From positions 32,829,844-32,893,843 of the forward strand of contig NC_134880.1 in NCBI RefSeq assembly GCF_041734735.1: 64,000 nt of DNA. Direction: 5' to 3'. Under the pieces are notes generated by a model that did no database searches, was not told the origin of the DNA, and was given only the letters and a program-made list of their open reading frames with translations. The stretch's first letter is position 1. Each line of letters begins with the position of its first letter. Of this stretch, positions 1 through 11,756 are shown in pieces. The position numbers and the translations under genes are program-made. Origin of the DNA: Babylonia areolata (lineage: Eukaryota > Mollusca > Gastropoda > Neogastropoda > Buccinidae).

Positions 1-1320
1 ATATGCAACAGTAGGTAGGTTCTTTAGTAGATAACAACAACAATAGCATCAACAACAACAGTTATAACAACAACTAATGATAATCTTAAGAACAAAACAA
101 TAATGATAATAGTACCAGTAATGAACACTTGTTTAGTACACTCACACACACAGAGCATGAATAAAATGCAGTTAGTTGTGAACTTCAGGTTAAATTTCTT
201 GTGCTGCTGATCAGTAAAACAGTTTGTAAAATTGTTCTGTTGTGGTACTTGATCACTTAATTATCTTATATCTGCAGTTGAACTTCAGTGTGATTAGTAC
301 AATATTTCAGTTTGTGCACATGTGTGAGTGAGAGAAAGTGTGTTTTTGTGTGTGTGCTTGTGTGTTTACAGTAAAAGCAAAAACGCATAAACATTTCGAC
401 ATCATCATAAAAGTCGAATGGAATGGTGCAATTCAGAAAATGCAACATGCTTTGAGAAATCCACCTCTTAAAATGTAACAGAACAGCACGTGGTTAGCCT
501 TCTCTTCTCTCTTTGGCTCACACACATCTAAAATGTGTACAAAGCTGCCACAGACACGCTGTGTTGTTGGTAATGACATGCTGCTATGTTATGCACATAG
601 CTATGAACTTAGTGGTGTGTGGGAACACCATTACAGTTACAAAATTTACAAACAAATTCCTCTGCAAGGTTGTTGTGAAATGCAGTTATCGCTGTTTCGC
701 TATGGTCATGTTCTTAACTGTTAAAAGAAAAAAAAAACAAGAAAAAAAAACGTTATGAAGCTTGCCCCAGGGTTTCTGTCAAAGAAATCAACAACTCAAG
801 CGTTTAAAAAAAAAAAAAAAAAAAAATTCAAAAATCAAAAACCCTGGAGACTATGTGAGTAAAACCAGCACTGTACACAGGAGTGAAAATTTAACAGTCA
901 TACCTCTTAAAGGAGACTGAAAGCTTGCACTGGAAAAAATAATAGCAGAGATTTTTGTTAAAGTTGTTTTTATTTATGGATGGTTAAATCAGGAAACGGT
1001 CTGTGAAAATGCTTTTAAACCACATTTAAACATATTTTTCAGGTTGACTGGATTTCTGATGGCAATTATGAACACATTTCAAAAAAATGCTCACACTTTA
1101 TTCTTCTAGTTTTAGTCCAATTTTGCTGTGTTGCTGTTAAATATGTGTACACACAGGTGGTCCCCCCATTTATTTGTGCCTGTGTTGGTGCCTTAAGTTT
1201 ATATCATCATTGTCATCCTGGTAATGGTCACAATCAGCATAGTAATTACTCTGCCACATGGTATTTGCTACCTTATGATAAAATTCAGTTCTGTTAAGTG
1301 ACACTAACAATGGATTTCAG
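1..1320. other. Intron upstream of first visible exon
   Basis: No coding exon, RNA gene or recognisable element was found here. The sequence is AT-rich, with an A-run near 806-825 and a short CA tract near 140. The preceding YTHDC2 exon (end of RecA2 before motif VI) is expected upstream but is not in the window. The last 20 bases form a plausible acceptor ending TTTCAG at 1320. Confidence 0.7.
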
Positions 1321-1403
1321 AAAACCTTTTGTGCACTTACACAAGTGTCGTCTCTCAAGAGCAACTGGATTTCAAAAGCCAGTGCACTGCAGAGAAAAGG
1401 AAG
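1321..1403 (+). CDS. YTHDC2: YTHDC2 exon A: RecA2 end with first half of helicase motif VI
   Basis: This 83-bp internal exon reads in frame from its first base and ends in NWISKASALQRKG plus two bases of a split arginine codon. The peptide matches the YTHDC2 stretch leading into motif VI (WISKAS-IQRKGRAGR). The acceptor is TTTCAG at 1315-1320 and the donor is a perfect GTAAGT at 1404-1409. YTHDC2 is a 3'-to-5' DExH-box RNA helicase with a YTH domain that binds N6-methyladenosine RNA; in vertebrates it acts with MEIOC in germ cells. Motif VI contacts the ATP phosphates across the RecA1-RecA2 cleft. The split codon (AG|G) is completed by exon B, which supports both splice sites. The preceding exons lie outside the window. 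Confidence 0.88.
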
Positions 1404-1559
1404 GTAAGTCTGCTTGCTTATTACATATTTGTTTGGAAGAATAAAAAATTTCATTCAGTGTGTGTTGAATTTTCGTTGACTAACTTACGTAAACAAAGTA
1501 AATATATAATAATCGTTTGGTTATCTGTATGTTGATGTGATTGTAAATGTGTGTACATA

Positions 1560-1999
1560 CGAGTAAACTTTGAAAAAATTAATTTTCTCTGGAAATACTG
1601 TCTGTCAACATGAAAGTTTGCTCGAAAATGAAAAAAAAAAGTCTTTCCATATATTCCATTTAAAGAGGTGTAAATCTTTTGGATTAAAAATTTTTTCTGG
1701 ATTGTAAACACTATTTTGTTAAGCCTCTGGATACGCAAGATTTTCTTTGGTTGTTTCTGGTTCATCACTGGAATAGTGAAATTATTGATTTGTTGGATGT
1801 GGTTTTAAGGCAGCTTGACATTCCATTTCTTGTCCAAAATTAAAAGAAAAAAAATTCTGTATGGACCATACAGAATGATACAAACTACAGCTCATGTTCT
1901 TTGCATACAAATATTATTATATTAAAGAGGGTATTGAATTAACTTGCTGAACAGTTTGAGTCAGGACTATGGTTTATAACTTGCGACCACCATCTTTCC
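1560..1999. repeat. Old dispersed repeat, left part (split by piggyBac)
   Basis: This stretch and 4146-4550 resemble one continuous block at about 44880-45680. Shared landmarks occur in the same order: a TTTCTGGATTGTAAAC-like motif, ACAGAATGA followed by GCATACAAATATT and a TTAAAGAG run, then on the far side TTTGTTATGAA followed by a GGTTAAAA motif. I recognise no family, ORF or terminal structure. Divergence is high, so the copies are old, and the piggyBac insertion at 2004 is younger. Confidence 0.45.
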
Positions 2000-2003
2000 T
2001 TAA

Positions 2004-2997
2004 CCCTTTCACTGCTAGTACGTTTCGCTATAGCCTATGCTGAGAAAATTTTCAGAGAAACAAGAAAAACACGCCAATGATTTTAATTTGCTTATATTTC
2101 AAAAAGTACTGAACATAAATGCATAAAAGTATATATCAAATGAAAGGAAATTGAACCAAGATTTTGTTTTTAATACTCACATGTTCAAATAATGAGTCAT
2201 TCCATAAAATGCAATAAAAAAAAAATTAAAAAATTGGACTATCATTCCATCATGTAGGTGCTACAACATCAACCAGGTTATCAACCAGTCTTTCTTGTGA
2301 CTGTTGTGATCAACCTCACACACTGTCAAAGGTTGTGCAACAGTGTCCAGGTCCGTAAGTCTCCAACACAGTCCACACAAAGAATGAAAAGGGTGTGCTC
2401 ACCCAGCATCTATCGCCAGTAAAAACACTGTGTGTGGTACTTGCGGAAACAGTCTTCAAGACACAGTGTGGTTTGCTGGGGTAGTCTGGGCAGTAGAACC
2501 TCACATCCTTTCTTTGCCCTTTCTTCCAGCAGACTCTGCACCTCCTTTGTAGCCAGGCCTTCTGTGGGGTATGTGGGATGACATCAGCGTGGTCATCTTT
2601 AGCAGTGTCTGGGTCTTGGTCACCAAAAATCATGGCACTAATTACATCCTTCTGAAAGTCTAAGAATGTACTGCTGTTGCCTGCCTTTTTGTTGAGAATG
2701 TGTGCATTCAGCATGGCAATTTGTAGAAAATGTACACACAGATATTTGTACCACTTCAGGGTTTTTCCTTGTTGCATTGTAGGGCTGCAGTTGTTGGTCA
2801 TGATGGTCCATGGCACCCAAGTTTTTGTTGTAATCCAGAATTGCTGGAGGCTTGTTTACTGCCCTTTGGTCTTGCTGCTGCTGGTCTTCAGCTGTAGGTT
2901 TGTGGCAAGTCATCAACTCCAGATGGTCCAGGACAAACATAATGATCATCACCATGCTGCATACCTGAAACGCATCGCATAAAAGACTAAGTTTGTT

Positions 2998-3039
<42 letters not shown>

Positions 3040-3200
3040 CATATAAAAAGGTTATGAAATGGTACCATTTTATTTCTGATTGTTTTCAGAAGCTGAAATA
3101 CAACACACACACCTACACCCCCACCCCCCAACACACACACTCTGAAACTGGTTCATGGTATGCCACACCCCCTTCATTCTCTTTCTCATACAAAACAGAA

Positions 3201-3244
<44 letters not shown>

Positions 3245-4141
3245 CTACAAGTGTTGCATTTACAAAGTAATTTAGGCATACAATTCTGTATATCAGTTTT
3301 GTAAACATCTCCCCCCCCCCACCCCCCCACCCCCCCGGCTGCTCCCTCACGCACGCACACACATACACACACACACAAGAACAACAAACCCAATACACAC
3401 TCAGGAGTGAATTCACAGAAAGCTCTAGGCAAGCGACACACGCTGTCATCAACAATGAGCCAGCCAGCAAGCCACGCCCCCTCATGCAGCATTGGTCACA
3501 CACAGTTCACACGTGACTGACTCTGTCACACACACACAGACACTGATCAGTGACTGACGAAGCTACTTATCACAGCTAACACATTCAAAACACACACAAT
3601 GCAGTTATATTCATTGATACAACAAACAGAAAGCAAATAATAAACTGACAAACCTCATAAACACCCACCTGCATCTTGAATCAGCTGAGCTTGTCTGTTC
3701 ATTTTCATCAAGCAACCCCATCCCCCATCCCCCTGCATGTCAAAATCTGTGTCTACGGCATCAACTTCATGCAGTTCTATCTCATTCAGTCCACAATCTT
3801 CCTGTCTTCTATTCAGTACATCGTGAAGGATTTCTTCCAATACTCGTGCAAGTGTTGGGGTTTGTCTGTGTTCAGCCATGGCTTTGCAAACACAACTTGA
3901 GCTTCGTACAAACTTGCAAAACTTTTGCCATAAATATGACAATAGGTGAATATTTTTATCTAATGGAACTCAGGAGATAAAGAGCTCACAGGGGAGCTAA
4001 TTTAATGGTTAGCAGACTTTTTTCTGCAATGCGGGACTCATAACATAGAACGTTGTAACATGACATACGGCACACGTCAATACAGCATTGGCGAGCGACA
4101 TTTCATGACATACACCGTACGTCAACAGCGCAGTCAAGAGG
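2004..4141 (-). mobile_element. piggyBac-type DNA transposon, internally deleted copy 1
   Basis: The element is bounded by TTAA at 2000-2003 and 4142-4145, the piggyBac target duplication. Its ends are imperfect inverted repeats: CCCTTTCACTGC at the left and, read inward from the right, CCTCTTGACTGC. It is 2138 bp long and closely matches the copy at 11432-17098 once that copy's nested LINE is set aside. Both retain the N- and C-terminal coding parts of a transposase on the minus strand but lack the catalytic DDE core. The middle holds T-runs, a CA tract (3203-3242) and a C-rich tract (3310-3340). Confidence 0.85.
2440..3879 (-). pseudogene. piggyBac transposase remnant (N- and C-terminal parts only)
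   Basis: The N-terminal part starts at the Met at 3879 (MAEHRQTPTLARVLEEIL) and is acidic, as usual for piggyBac N-termini; it runs to about 3668, where a CAG|GTGGGT sequence could be a donor. The C-terminal part (about 2990-2440) includes DYNKNLGAMDHHDQ, the late DDE-domain motif preceding the last catalytic Asp region, an ILNKKAGN stretch, and a cysteine-rich tail with CRVCWKK and YCPDY, a degraded form of the terminal zinc-binding domain. It lacks about 27 bp present in copy 2 near 15530-15556 and has a further frame change near 2815. The DDE core between the two parts is missing, so this copy cannot make transposase. Confidence 0.75.
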
Positions 4142-4145
4142 TTAA

Positions 4146-4550
4146 GGTTGGTTTCTGTGGGAATTGTTCTGCATGTGATAGTTATTTTGTTATGAAGTAT
4201 CTGATTGGTAAAGTCATGGAGAAGACAGGAATAGGTTAAAAGTGAAACAGATACATCAAAGTATGATTTGTTTGGATATTGTTGAAATGCCGATCTGATG
4301 TAGTTCTGACTGTCCAGCTCTGTGTTTACATTTCAGCTGTCTTATGTTGATGTTGAGCCACAAAATTGGAATTTGGATCAATTTATGAAATTTACATGTC
4401 GTCGAACTGCAGCAATTTAATTGTTACTTTAAAAGAAAATAAGTTTTTGTGTGGAATGCTGCACAAGCATTTAGAGTTTTTTGTTATGATGTGTCCAAGA
4501 TGGAAATTTGTGATATAGACAGGGACAACATTTGACAGTGATTTTTTTTT
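4146..4550. repeat. Old dispersed repeat, right part
   Basis: This continues the block interrupted at 2000. Motifs TTTGTTATGAA, GGTTAAAA and GATCTGATG appear in the same order as in 45370-45500. No ORF or family assignment could be made. Confidence 0.4.
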
Positions 4551-4568
4551 ATGCTGAAATTACGTCAG

Positions 4569-4699
4569 CTGATGATAATAATAATAATAATGGATACTTA
4601 TATAGCACACTATCCAGAAATATGCTCTAGGTGCTTTACAAAAACGCTTTTGTTAACATAAAACATCATATCTATGTTACATACACACACCAAAATGTG

Positions 4700-4742
<43 letters not shown>

Positions 4743-5695
4743 CATACATACATTTTAACATACATGTGTATCTAACAGCTACTCTAACACATACGCACAC
4801 ATAGGCAGGCACAAACTTACATAAACACACGCACACGCCCACACAATACACATTCATATACATGCATGTAGTTATGTACACATACATATGTATACACACA
4901 TAGTCAAGCACAGCTAACGCAAAGGAAGTGGACCTGCCACAATTGAACTTATTGCTGAGGGAAAAGGTGAGTTTTGAGACGAGATTTAAAAGATACAAGG
5001 GAATCAGAATGACGGAGGTTATCAGGGAGCTTGTTCCACATCTTTGGTGTTTGAAAAGAAAATGATCTGTGTCCATAGGTCTTACTTCTGACGTGAGGTA
5101 TCCTGAGAAGTCGAGTATCAGAGGAAGAATGGAGCTGGCGAGACGGGGAATAGATATGGATGAGTTCAGAAAGATACTTGGGGCCAGATCCGTTGACTGC
5201 AGAAAAGGTCAGAGTGGATAGCTTATAGTCTATTCGATCAGAAACAGGCAACCAGTGGAGAGACTGAAGGAGAGGAGAAACATGGTCAAATTTAGAAGCT
5301 CTGCAAATGAGTCTGGCAGCGTTATTCTGAATTCGTTGGAGTCTGTCTAACAGATATTTGGGAAGGCCGGCCAAAAGAGAGTTGCAGTAATCTAATCTTG
5401 AGAGAACCAGAGAGCATACAAATGTCTTGGTTGCATCGGTTGAGAGATAGTGGCGGATAGAGCTGATTCTACGCAGTTCCAAACAGGCAACGTTACAGAT
5501 ATTCGAAATGTGCTGTTGGAAGGAAAGAGACTGGTCTAGGATTACACCAAGACTGCGAACAGAGGGAGAAAGTGAAACAGGTGTGCTATTGATCAGAACA
5601 GAGTCAGGAAAGGAAGGATGTTGAGGAAACTTCTTTGGACAGGTTATCATCAATTCAGTCTTATCATCATTTAATTGCAGCTTGTTGAGAGTCAT
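4569..5695 (-). mobile_element. 5'-truncated CR1/L2-like LINE: RT C-terminus and 3'UTR
   Basis: The minus strand at 5695-4950 reads the C-terminal third of a LINE reverse transcriptase without a break. It includes the NNLQLN-type 'KLQLNDDKTELM' segment, SVRSLGVILDQSLSF, LVLSRLDYCNSLLAGLP, RLQRIQNNAARLI and the terminal FQTPKMWNKLP and SRLKTHLF motifs shared by CR1/L2-type elements. The palm motifs (GVPQG, YADD) are missing, so the copy is 5'-truncated. The 3'UTR carries a CA tract (4702-4738) and ends, on the minus strand, in the usual 'aagcacc...ctatataagtatcc' tail followed by (ATT)n at 4569-4592. The long open frame suggests moderate age. Confidence 0.8.
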
Positions 5696-5772
5696 TTGAT
5701 GATGCAGTGATACACTCAGCAGCTGCAGTTAGAATTGGGATCTATAGCTGAAGTACCAAAGATTCATCTCCA

Positions 5773-6640
5773 TTATTATTGATGATAATAATTATAGGTA
5801 ATACTTATATGGCGCAAACTCCCCACACAATGGGCTGTAAGTGCTGTACATGAAACAACACATATACAATAGTACATGATAACATACCTCTGCACATAAA
5901 AACACAACACATATATGTGTTTCAATACACCAAAACAGTACTACAAATTGCACATATAAACAGTCTCAAACAGACACTTACACCACACACACAAGACAAA
6001 AATACCCTACACATGCACACACACGCCACCGCACAAACAAACATCCACCTACAGACATGCACACAACATGATGACTTCAGCAGAGGGCAAAGTGGGGTGG
6101 TAGGAGAAGGAAGAATGCAGACAATTAGCTATGCTTCATCACACCCTAAGGCCTGTTTGAATAGATGGGTTTTAAAGTTTGTTTTGAAAGAGGACAGCAT
6201 TGGTAAGTGATGGAGATCCAGAAGGACAGTATTCCAGACAGAAGGTGCTTCATACTGAAAGGCTCTTTGGCCAAATGTCTTCGAAGAGGTTTTTGGGACA
6301 CAAAGGAACTTTTAAGTAGAAGACCTAAGAGAACAGGAAGGGGTGTAAGTATAAAGGACAGTAGATAAGTAAAACGGGAGTTTTTTGTTTCATTGAATTC
6401 TGTACTGGATGGGTAACCAGTGAAGTTGATGTAAAGTGGGGTAGTGTGATCCATTTTTGACTTTCTGAAAATGGTTCTTGCAGCATTGTTCAAAATCATC
6501 TGAAGGCGTGACAACAAGTCAATAGACAGACCAGCAAGTAGTGAATTGCAATTGTCAATGTGATGTAGGATCAGGGAACAAACAAGCTGAGTGTTTGCTT
6601 CCGTAATTAGATATGATTGAATGGTAAAGATTTTCCTCAT
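5773..6640 (-). mobile_element. Decayed CR1/L2-like LINE 3' fragment
   Basis: Minus-strand frames at 6640-6146 retain LINE RT C-terminal landmarks in order: LITEANTQLVCSLIL, NCNSLLAGL, LLSRLQMILNNAAR and KSKMDHTTPL. Frame integrity is lost after that. The 3' end near 5773-5850, with 'ggcgcaaactcccca..aatgggctgtaagtgctgtacatga' read on the + strand, recurs at 9170 and 44020, marking a repeated LINE tail. Confidence 0.7.
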
Positions 6641-7304
6641 TTGGAAGTTTGCAGTTTTATTCCATAAATTAGGTGTCAGAAATGTTTTGTTTTATACCAG
6701 ATTTTAGGCTTAAAGGAAACCCTTTTTTTCTTTTGTGTGTTAATGTGCCATCAAAAAAAAGAAAGAAAATTAATACTGACCCTTGTAGAACAATGAAACA
6801 TTTGTTATTCCTCCACTGTTATTGGGGTTAGTATACTTTTTTGTTATTTTGTTGTTGTCAGAACTTTATTATGAATGCTGAAGGAAGGATTCGTGAATGC
6901 AGGCACTGGTGAATGAAAATGATGTGGCTAGACAGCTGGGTTTTTTCTATGATGGATTTCAGGTAGCTCATTCCCACAAATTTGGGGATAGTTTGTAGAG
7001 TTCTCAGTTGGACTACCTTAATTTCCTTGTTTGGTTTTTCTACCCCTTCTTAGTCAGTTCTCTTGAGATTATTTTTCATCCTCCATCCTGCCCAACTAAC
7101 TTTCTTTTTCATACAATCACCACACTTCACAGTTGAAGAAGCCTCTATGAGGAGAAACATTGTGACAGTCTACTTCATACAGGTTTTATCTACCACTAAG
7201 GTACTTCTACGCTTTTATACACTAGAGAAAAATGTTACATGTTTATAAAAATGAATATTTGGAGTGAAAAAAATTTCCTGTGAAAAGGTGGATGTTGTGA
7301 GCAG
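6641..7304. other. Intron 1, no recognised feature
   Basis: No exon, ORF homology or terminal-repeat structure was seen. The acceptor before exon B is weak: the tract at 7270-7304 is purine-interrupted before GCAG. Confidence 0.6.
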
Positions 7305-7410
7305 GGCTGGACGGTGCCGTGCAGGGGTGTGTTACCACCTGTTCAGTCGTGCCCGTTATGCCAGCATGATGGACTATCAGCAGCCAGAGATCTTACGACT
7401 CCAGCTACAT
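7305..7410 (+). CDS. YTHDC2: YTHDC2 exon B: second half of motif VI and winged-helix entry
   Basis: The exon is 106 bp: one base that completes the split arginine, then 35 codons. They read [18 protein letters not shown] and continue through [11 protein letters not shown]. This corresponds residue for residue, with equal length, to YTHDC2 'AGRCRPG-CFRLFSR... PELLRMPLQ'. The AGR completes motif VI (QRKGRAGR), shared with exon A across a 5.9-kb phase-2 intron. The acceptor AG is at 7303-7304 and the donor is GTGAGT at 7411. The last residue is His where vertebrates have Gln. The acceptor has a poor polypyrimidine tract; the start was fixed by codon phase with exon A. Confidence 0.88.
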
Positions 7411-9110
7411 GTGAGTCAGCACTGTCTTGTACTGCATTGAGTCTGTGGATTGATGTGTTGCAAGATAGACATATAAAAACAGGAAGGGTTAAATCTCATT
7501 TAAACTTTCGATTATAAATCAGATGACACATGTGTTCAGCGCTTGACGTTTAGTTCATCTGAGGAGAGAACTTGACCCTGCATTCAACTCAGGAGGGAAG
7601 GGCGCCACCTAAAAATAACACGCTACCGCGGGAAGGGTTAGAGCTTTAACTTGGAAGAACTGAGAGCACAAAACGCTATGAGTTCTCTTTCACGTTGCGC
7701 CTCCAGCCGTTATCAGCTGTTGGGAGGGAGAAAGACCAGTGTGCTGTTCCGCGCGATGGCAGCGGCCACAGGGAGAAAACAACACCTCTTCGTTAACTCT
7801 TGATAACACGTTGCTTGCCAATGCAATCGCTTAATGAATAGTATGGTCTGAAAGAGCACAGTCTTAGCTTTAAAATGATAGGAAACTCAAATGTGAACAT
7901 CCGATTATTTTTCTCAGGATAACTATTTGAAAAAAGCAGGTATGCTTACCACCAGTTTGTTAACATGCATTTTGACACATTTTTAACACACTGAATCTAA
8001 TCTCACAAAATTCGCTCAACGCAGACAATACATTCCATGCACAGCATTACACATCAGCATGCCTCTCACTAACCTGTGTTGATAGCTGGAAATTCTGAAG
8101 GAAGCTGTGGCGTGTTAAAGATCACAACTGTTTTGCAGCTTGTACAAGTACTCCACAGGCACACTGATTCAGTCATTCACGCACACTGAAGAAAAGAGAG
8201 AGAAGGAAACAGAACGAAAGAAAGGAAGGGATGAAGGAGAGAAAGAGAGGGAAGGAAACAGCACGAAAGAAAGACAGAGAAGAAAACAGAATGAAAGAAA
8301 GGAATGGAAGAAAGAAATGTGAGAGAATGTGAAGGAAAACCAACCTCACTATGAAAAAAAAACCCACACCACCGCCAGTCACAATTGTCAGCACAGTTCT
8401 GTCAAGTAAATACTGCTATATTAAAAAATATTTTCCAGCCAAGGAAAGTACTACCACCAACAAAAAGAGAAGTGTACGCTCTTTCCAACAGTGCAAACAT
8501 TAATGCCACAGATATAGGAGTATGCTCACCAGCCCGCTCAAAAGAGGCGCGCAAATTGCCACGCTTTAATAGAAGACAAAGAAGGGTCAGTGACGGGTAA
8601 GCAGACACAGCAGCTGACCTACTTATCAGTGTCTGGCACTATCAGGCCTGTCAGGGGGATCTCGCAGTCGGCTAAGTGTGTGGTTCTGCTTATAGCCTAG
8701 ACAGCAGTGATGAATGAAAAGTTAGTTTGCAAATAAATGAAAGATTATGTGCAAATCAATAATTATCTTTGTGTATATCTATTTATCCAAACACTTTCTT
8801 TCTCCTTTTTGTCTTTTGTATATTTATCTTTTTCTTTCATCCATTCTTCCCTTCTTTCCCCGCTTATGTGTTTTGTTTTGTTTTCTGGATGCCTTCATAT
8901 TGATCTGATGACAGATTCATACTTGTTCCTGACTGGGCATTTCATCCATAAACTGTTGTGTACATTTGTTCACTCGTTGTGGCTGAGCAGATTTTTTGTT
9001 GTTATTTTCCTTTTTGTTTTTTTGTACGTTAAAGTTGATATCATACTTTTTTCTGTATGTCTGTGTTTAGGATGTGTCTATGAAGGAAAAAATTTGATAA
9101 TGATAATAAT
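7411..9110. other. Intron 2 proximal part, no recognised element
   Basis: A GC-richer patch at 7540-7800 and another at 8480-8700 look unlike the surrounding intron and could be old mobile-element remnants, but I found no terminal repeats, family motif or coding homology. A purine-rich simple repeat lies within (annotated separately). Confidence 0.5.
8186..8335. repeat. Purine-rich GAAAG/GGAA simple repeat
   Basis: This is an imperfect run of GAAAGAAAGGAA-like words. It produces short spurious open frames on both strands. Confidence 0.8.
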
Positions 9111-9285
9111 GATACTGATGATAATAATAAATAGGAATAATTAAAATACTAATGATGTTTAGTACTTATATGGTGGAAACTTCCCATATAATGGGCTCTT
9201 AGCATCTCACATAAAAGAATACATAAACAATAGTGCATAATGACATATCACTGCACATGAAAAAGCAATCACACACACACACACA

Positions 9286-9341
<56 letters not shown>

Positions 9342-9440
9342 TATATATATATGTGTGTGTGTGTGACACAGCACGCAAAAACCGGATGAAAGTTGCATCC
9401 AGCGATTCTTAGCTGTACACAAAAACAAGTAGTTAGGGTC
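9110..9440 (-). mobile_element. Orphan LINE 3' tail with CA/TA microsatellite
   Basis: Read on the + strand, 9110-9240 shows an ATAATAATA stretch, then 'acttatatggtggaaacttcccatataatgggctcttagcatctcacat'. This is the same tail motif as at 5790-5850 and 44020-44060. A (CA)n tract at 9267-9328 and a short TA tract follow. No RT coding remains. Confidence 0.6.
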
Positions 9441-10339
9441 AAAATCATCAAGATCAGGATTTTTTAAAAATTATTATTATTATTATAAATATCGCATCTT
9501 TGAAGTCTTATCTTTGCTGTCAGTAAGTATCTTTACACAAAACAGCCTGAAACTGTAGTATTTTCAATGTTTTCGGGTACATGCCTGTCAAAACCATGTA
9601 GAAAAATACTGCACTCTTTTGCCCTATTTCAGTTGCATGCTGAAAGCAACAAAAACAGGGAAATTCCAATCTGCAAAGAAATATAATTATAGAAAGGAGC
9701 AGTGAACAGGCATTGTTCATCTTCCTTAGACCTTTTGAATCAAGATAGCGTATGAATGTATTCGGTTTTCAGTGGTTTTACTGGCTACCCTATGTGAGTT
9801 GCGACTTTAGCCGGGTCCCATCAATTCTTCAAATTTAGCCAAGTTTCCGACTCAAAGTTAGAAAAATTTATATTTTTACTGAAAGTTCAGGCTTTCTGTG
9901 GAATATTTTAATTGATTGTGTTTCATTCTGCAGTGTGTGTGACTCAAAAATATTCATCAGAGGACTTGTTTATAATCAACACAACGTGAAGTAAACAAAT
10001 GTGGCATCTTTGAAAACATCATCTGCTAAGCAGCTTGCAGCAATTCTCAACGAATCCCAACGCTTAGGTTGTGAAGTGAAAGCATGACCTGTTGCACACA
10101 TGAACATATTTAGGCAATAGGCATCTTGACACTTTCATCCTTTGGCTACAAATAGCTATGAAAGTAGATTACCTTTCACGCACCTGCTGTGCCACTGTAA
10201 CTGCAGATCTAAATGTTGTCTTTCCTTTGAGCATCACTTTTGATTTTCAAACAATCAGTGTGTTGTTGTGTGATGTAAATTATTCGTTTCAGACACTCTG
10301 CTTAATAGATTTAGCACTAAACATGTAATTTGTTCATAG
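9441..10339. other. Intron 2, no recognised feature
   Basis: AT-rich sequence with no ORF homology, terminal repeats or RNA gene seen. Confidence 0.55.
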
Positions 10340-11431
10340 TAAAACCAGATGACCTTCCGATGAGGTGATTGAATCAGTCACCACCAGTCTAACTCTCACC
10401 TCTGACCACTACTCTGCTCTGACCAAATTGAACACCTGTGCTCCTCCTACTCCTCCTTGATATGTTGTGGCCAGAAACATTGCTTCCATCAACATACAAA
10501 GCTTCAAATCTGATCTGCTGTCTGGTCTTCAGTCCTCAGCCTCTCCTTCTGCTGAACACTTTCATCAAGTTTTCCTGGAAACGCTCAGCCACCACACCCT
10601 TGTGACTCAACGCAAGGTCTCCAGTCGACAACCCTCGCCCTGGCTCCCAACAGTTGGTTCCCAGCTTCTTAAGGTCAAGTGGGAGAGGAGGAGAGCAGAA
10701 AGACAGTTGCTGAAGACCGATCTACATATCTACAAACAAATTTTGCAGTCTGTTAATAAGGCTGTAAATACAATCGTGCAGCAATCAAAATCTGCATTCT
10801 TCAATGCCAAAATTCTAGCATGCTCCACTTTAAAACAGCTGTTCAGTGTCACAGACACTCTAATGGGAAGAATGAAGTCATCTCCACTTCCATCAACTGT
10901 CCCTCCATCTGACGTACCACAGACATTTAGTGACTTTTTCATCTGCAAAATTAGAACCATCCGTGACTGTCTAGATTCACAGTCAGTACCTTTACCGGAT
11001 GTCCGCCATGAATCTTTCTCTGGTATTCCTTTCTCTGGCTTTGAGCCTGTGACTGACAGTGTTGTGAAAGAAGTCATTGAGAAAAACGCCATGAAGACAT
11101 GCAAACTGGACCCACTACCATCCTCTTTGCTGTCTGCCATCATTGATGACATGTTGCCATACATGACATCAATTGTAAATGAATCCCTGATCTCAGGTTC
11201 TTTCCCTTCGATGTTCAAAACTGCAGTTGACAGGCCCATGGTGAAGAAACCCTCCCTGGATGCTGAAAACGTGAAAAACTACAGACCTGTTTCAAACTTA
11301 TCCTTTCTTTCTAAGGTTATCGAAAAAATTATTCTCCTCCAATTCCACGACCACCTAAACCGCAACAACCAACTCTGCTCTCTGCAGTCTGCCTACCGTA
11401 CTGGTCACAGTACTGAAACTGCTCTCCTTAA
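10340..11431 (+). mobile_element. CR1/L2-like LINE, 5' part (host of nested piggyBac)
   Basis: This is the 5'-truncated left half of a LINE that resumes at 17099. It begins near the end of the endonuclease domain: frame TLTSDHYSALTKLN at about 10400-10430 carries the last APE catalytic motif (SDH). The linker and RT N-terminus follow (10467-11430), including FKTAVDRPMVKKPSLD, NYRPVSNLSFLSKVIEKII and QSAYRTGHSTETALL. The frame stops dead at the TTAA of the piggyBac insertion, and the same protein continues with TVNDLLTALDDGQ on the other side. Confidence 0.85.
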
Positions 11432-11652
11432 CCCCTTCACTGCTAGTACGTTTTGCTATAGCCTATGCTGAGAAAATTTTCAGAAAAACAAGAAAAACAC
11501 GCCAGTGATTGTAATTTGCTTATATTTCAAAAAGTACTGAAGATAAATGCATAAAAGTATACATCAAATGAAAGGAAATTGAACCAAGATTTTGTTTTTG
11601 ATACTCACATGTTCAATTAATGAGTCGATCTGATACAAAAATTTCATAAAAC

Positions 11653-11686
<34 letters not shown>

Positions 11687-11756
11687 GGACTATAATTCCA
11701 TCATGTAGGATCTACAACATCAACCAGGTTATCAACCAGTCTTTCTTGTGACTGTT

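Noticed and set aside
3070-3503. Cys/Val-rich frames at 3070-3503, 4672-5076, 9207-9451, 16030-16369, 43974-44291 and 58344-58551
   Set aside because: They are translations of CA/TG microsatellites.
7281-7304. Alternative exon B start after AG at 7287
   Set aside because: It would add residues absent from YTHDC2 and break the split-Arg phase with exon A.
8140-8322. Lys/Glu/Arg-rich small frame
   Set aside because: It is the translation of a GAAAG-type purine repeat.
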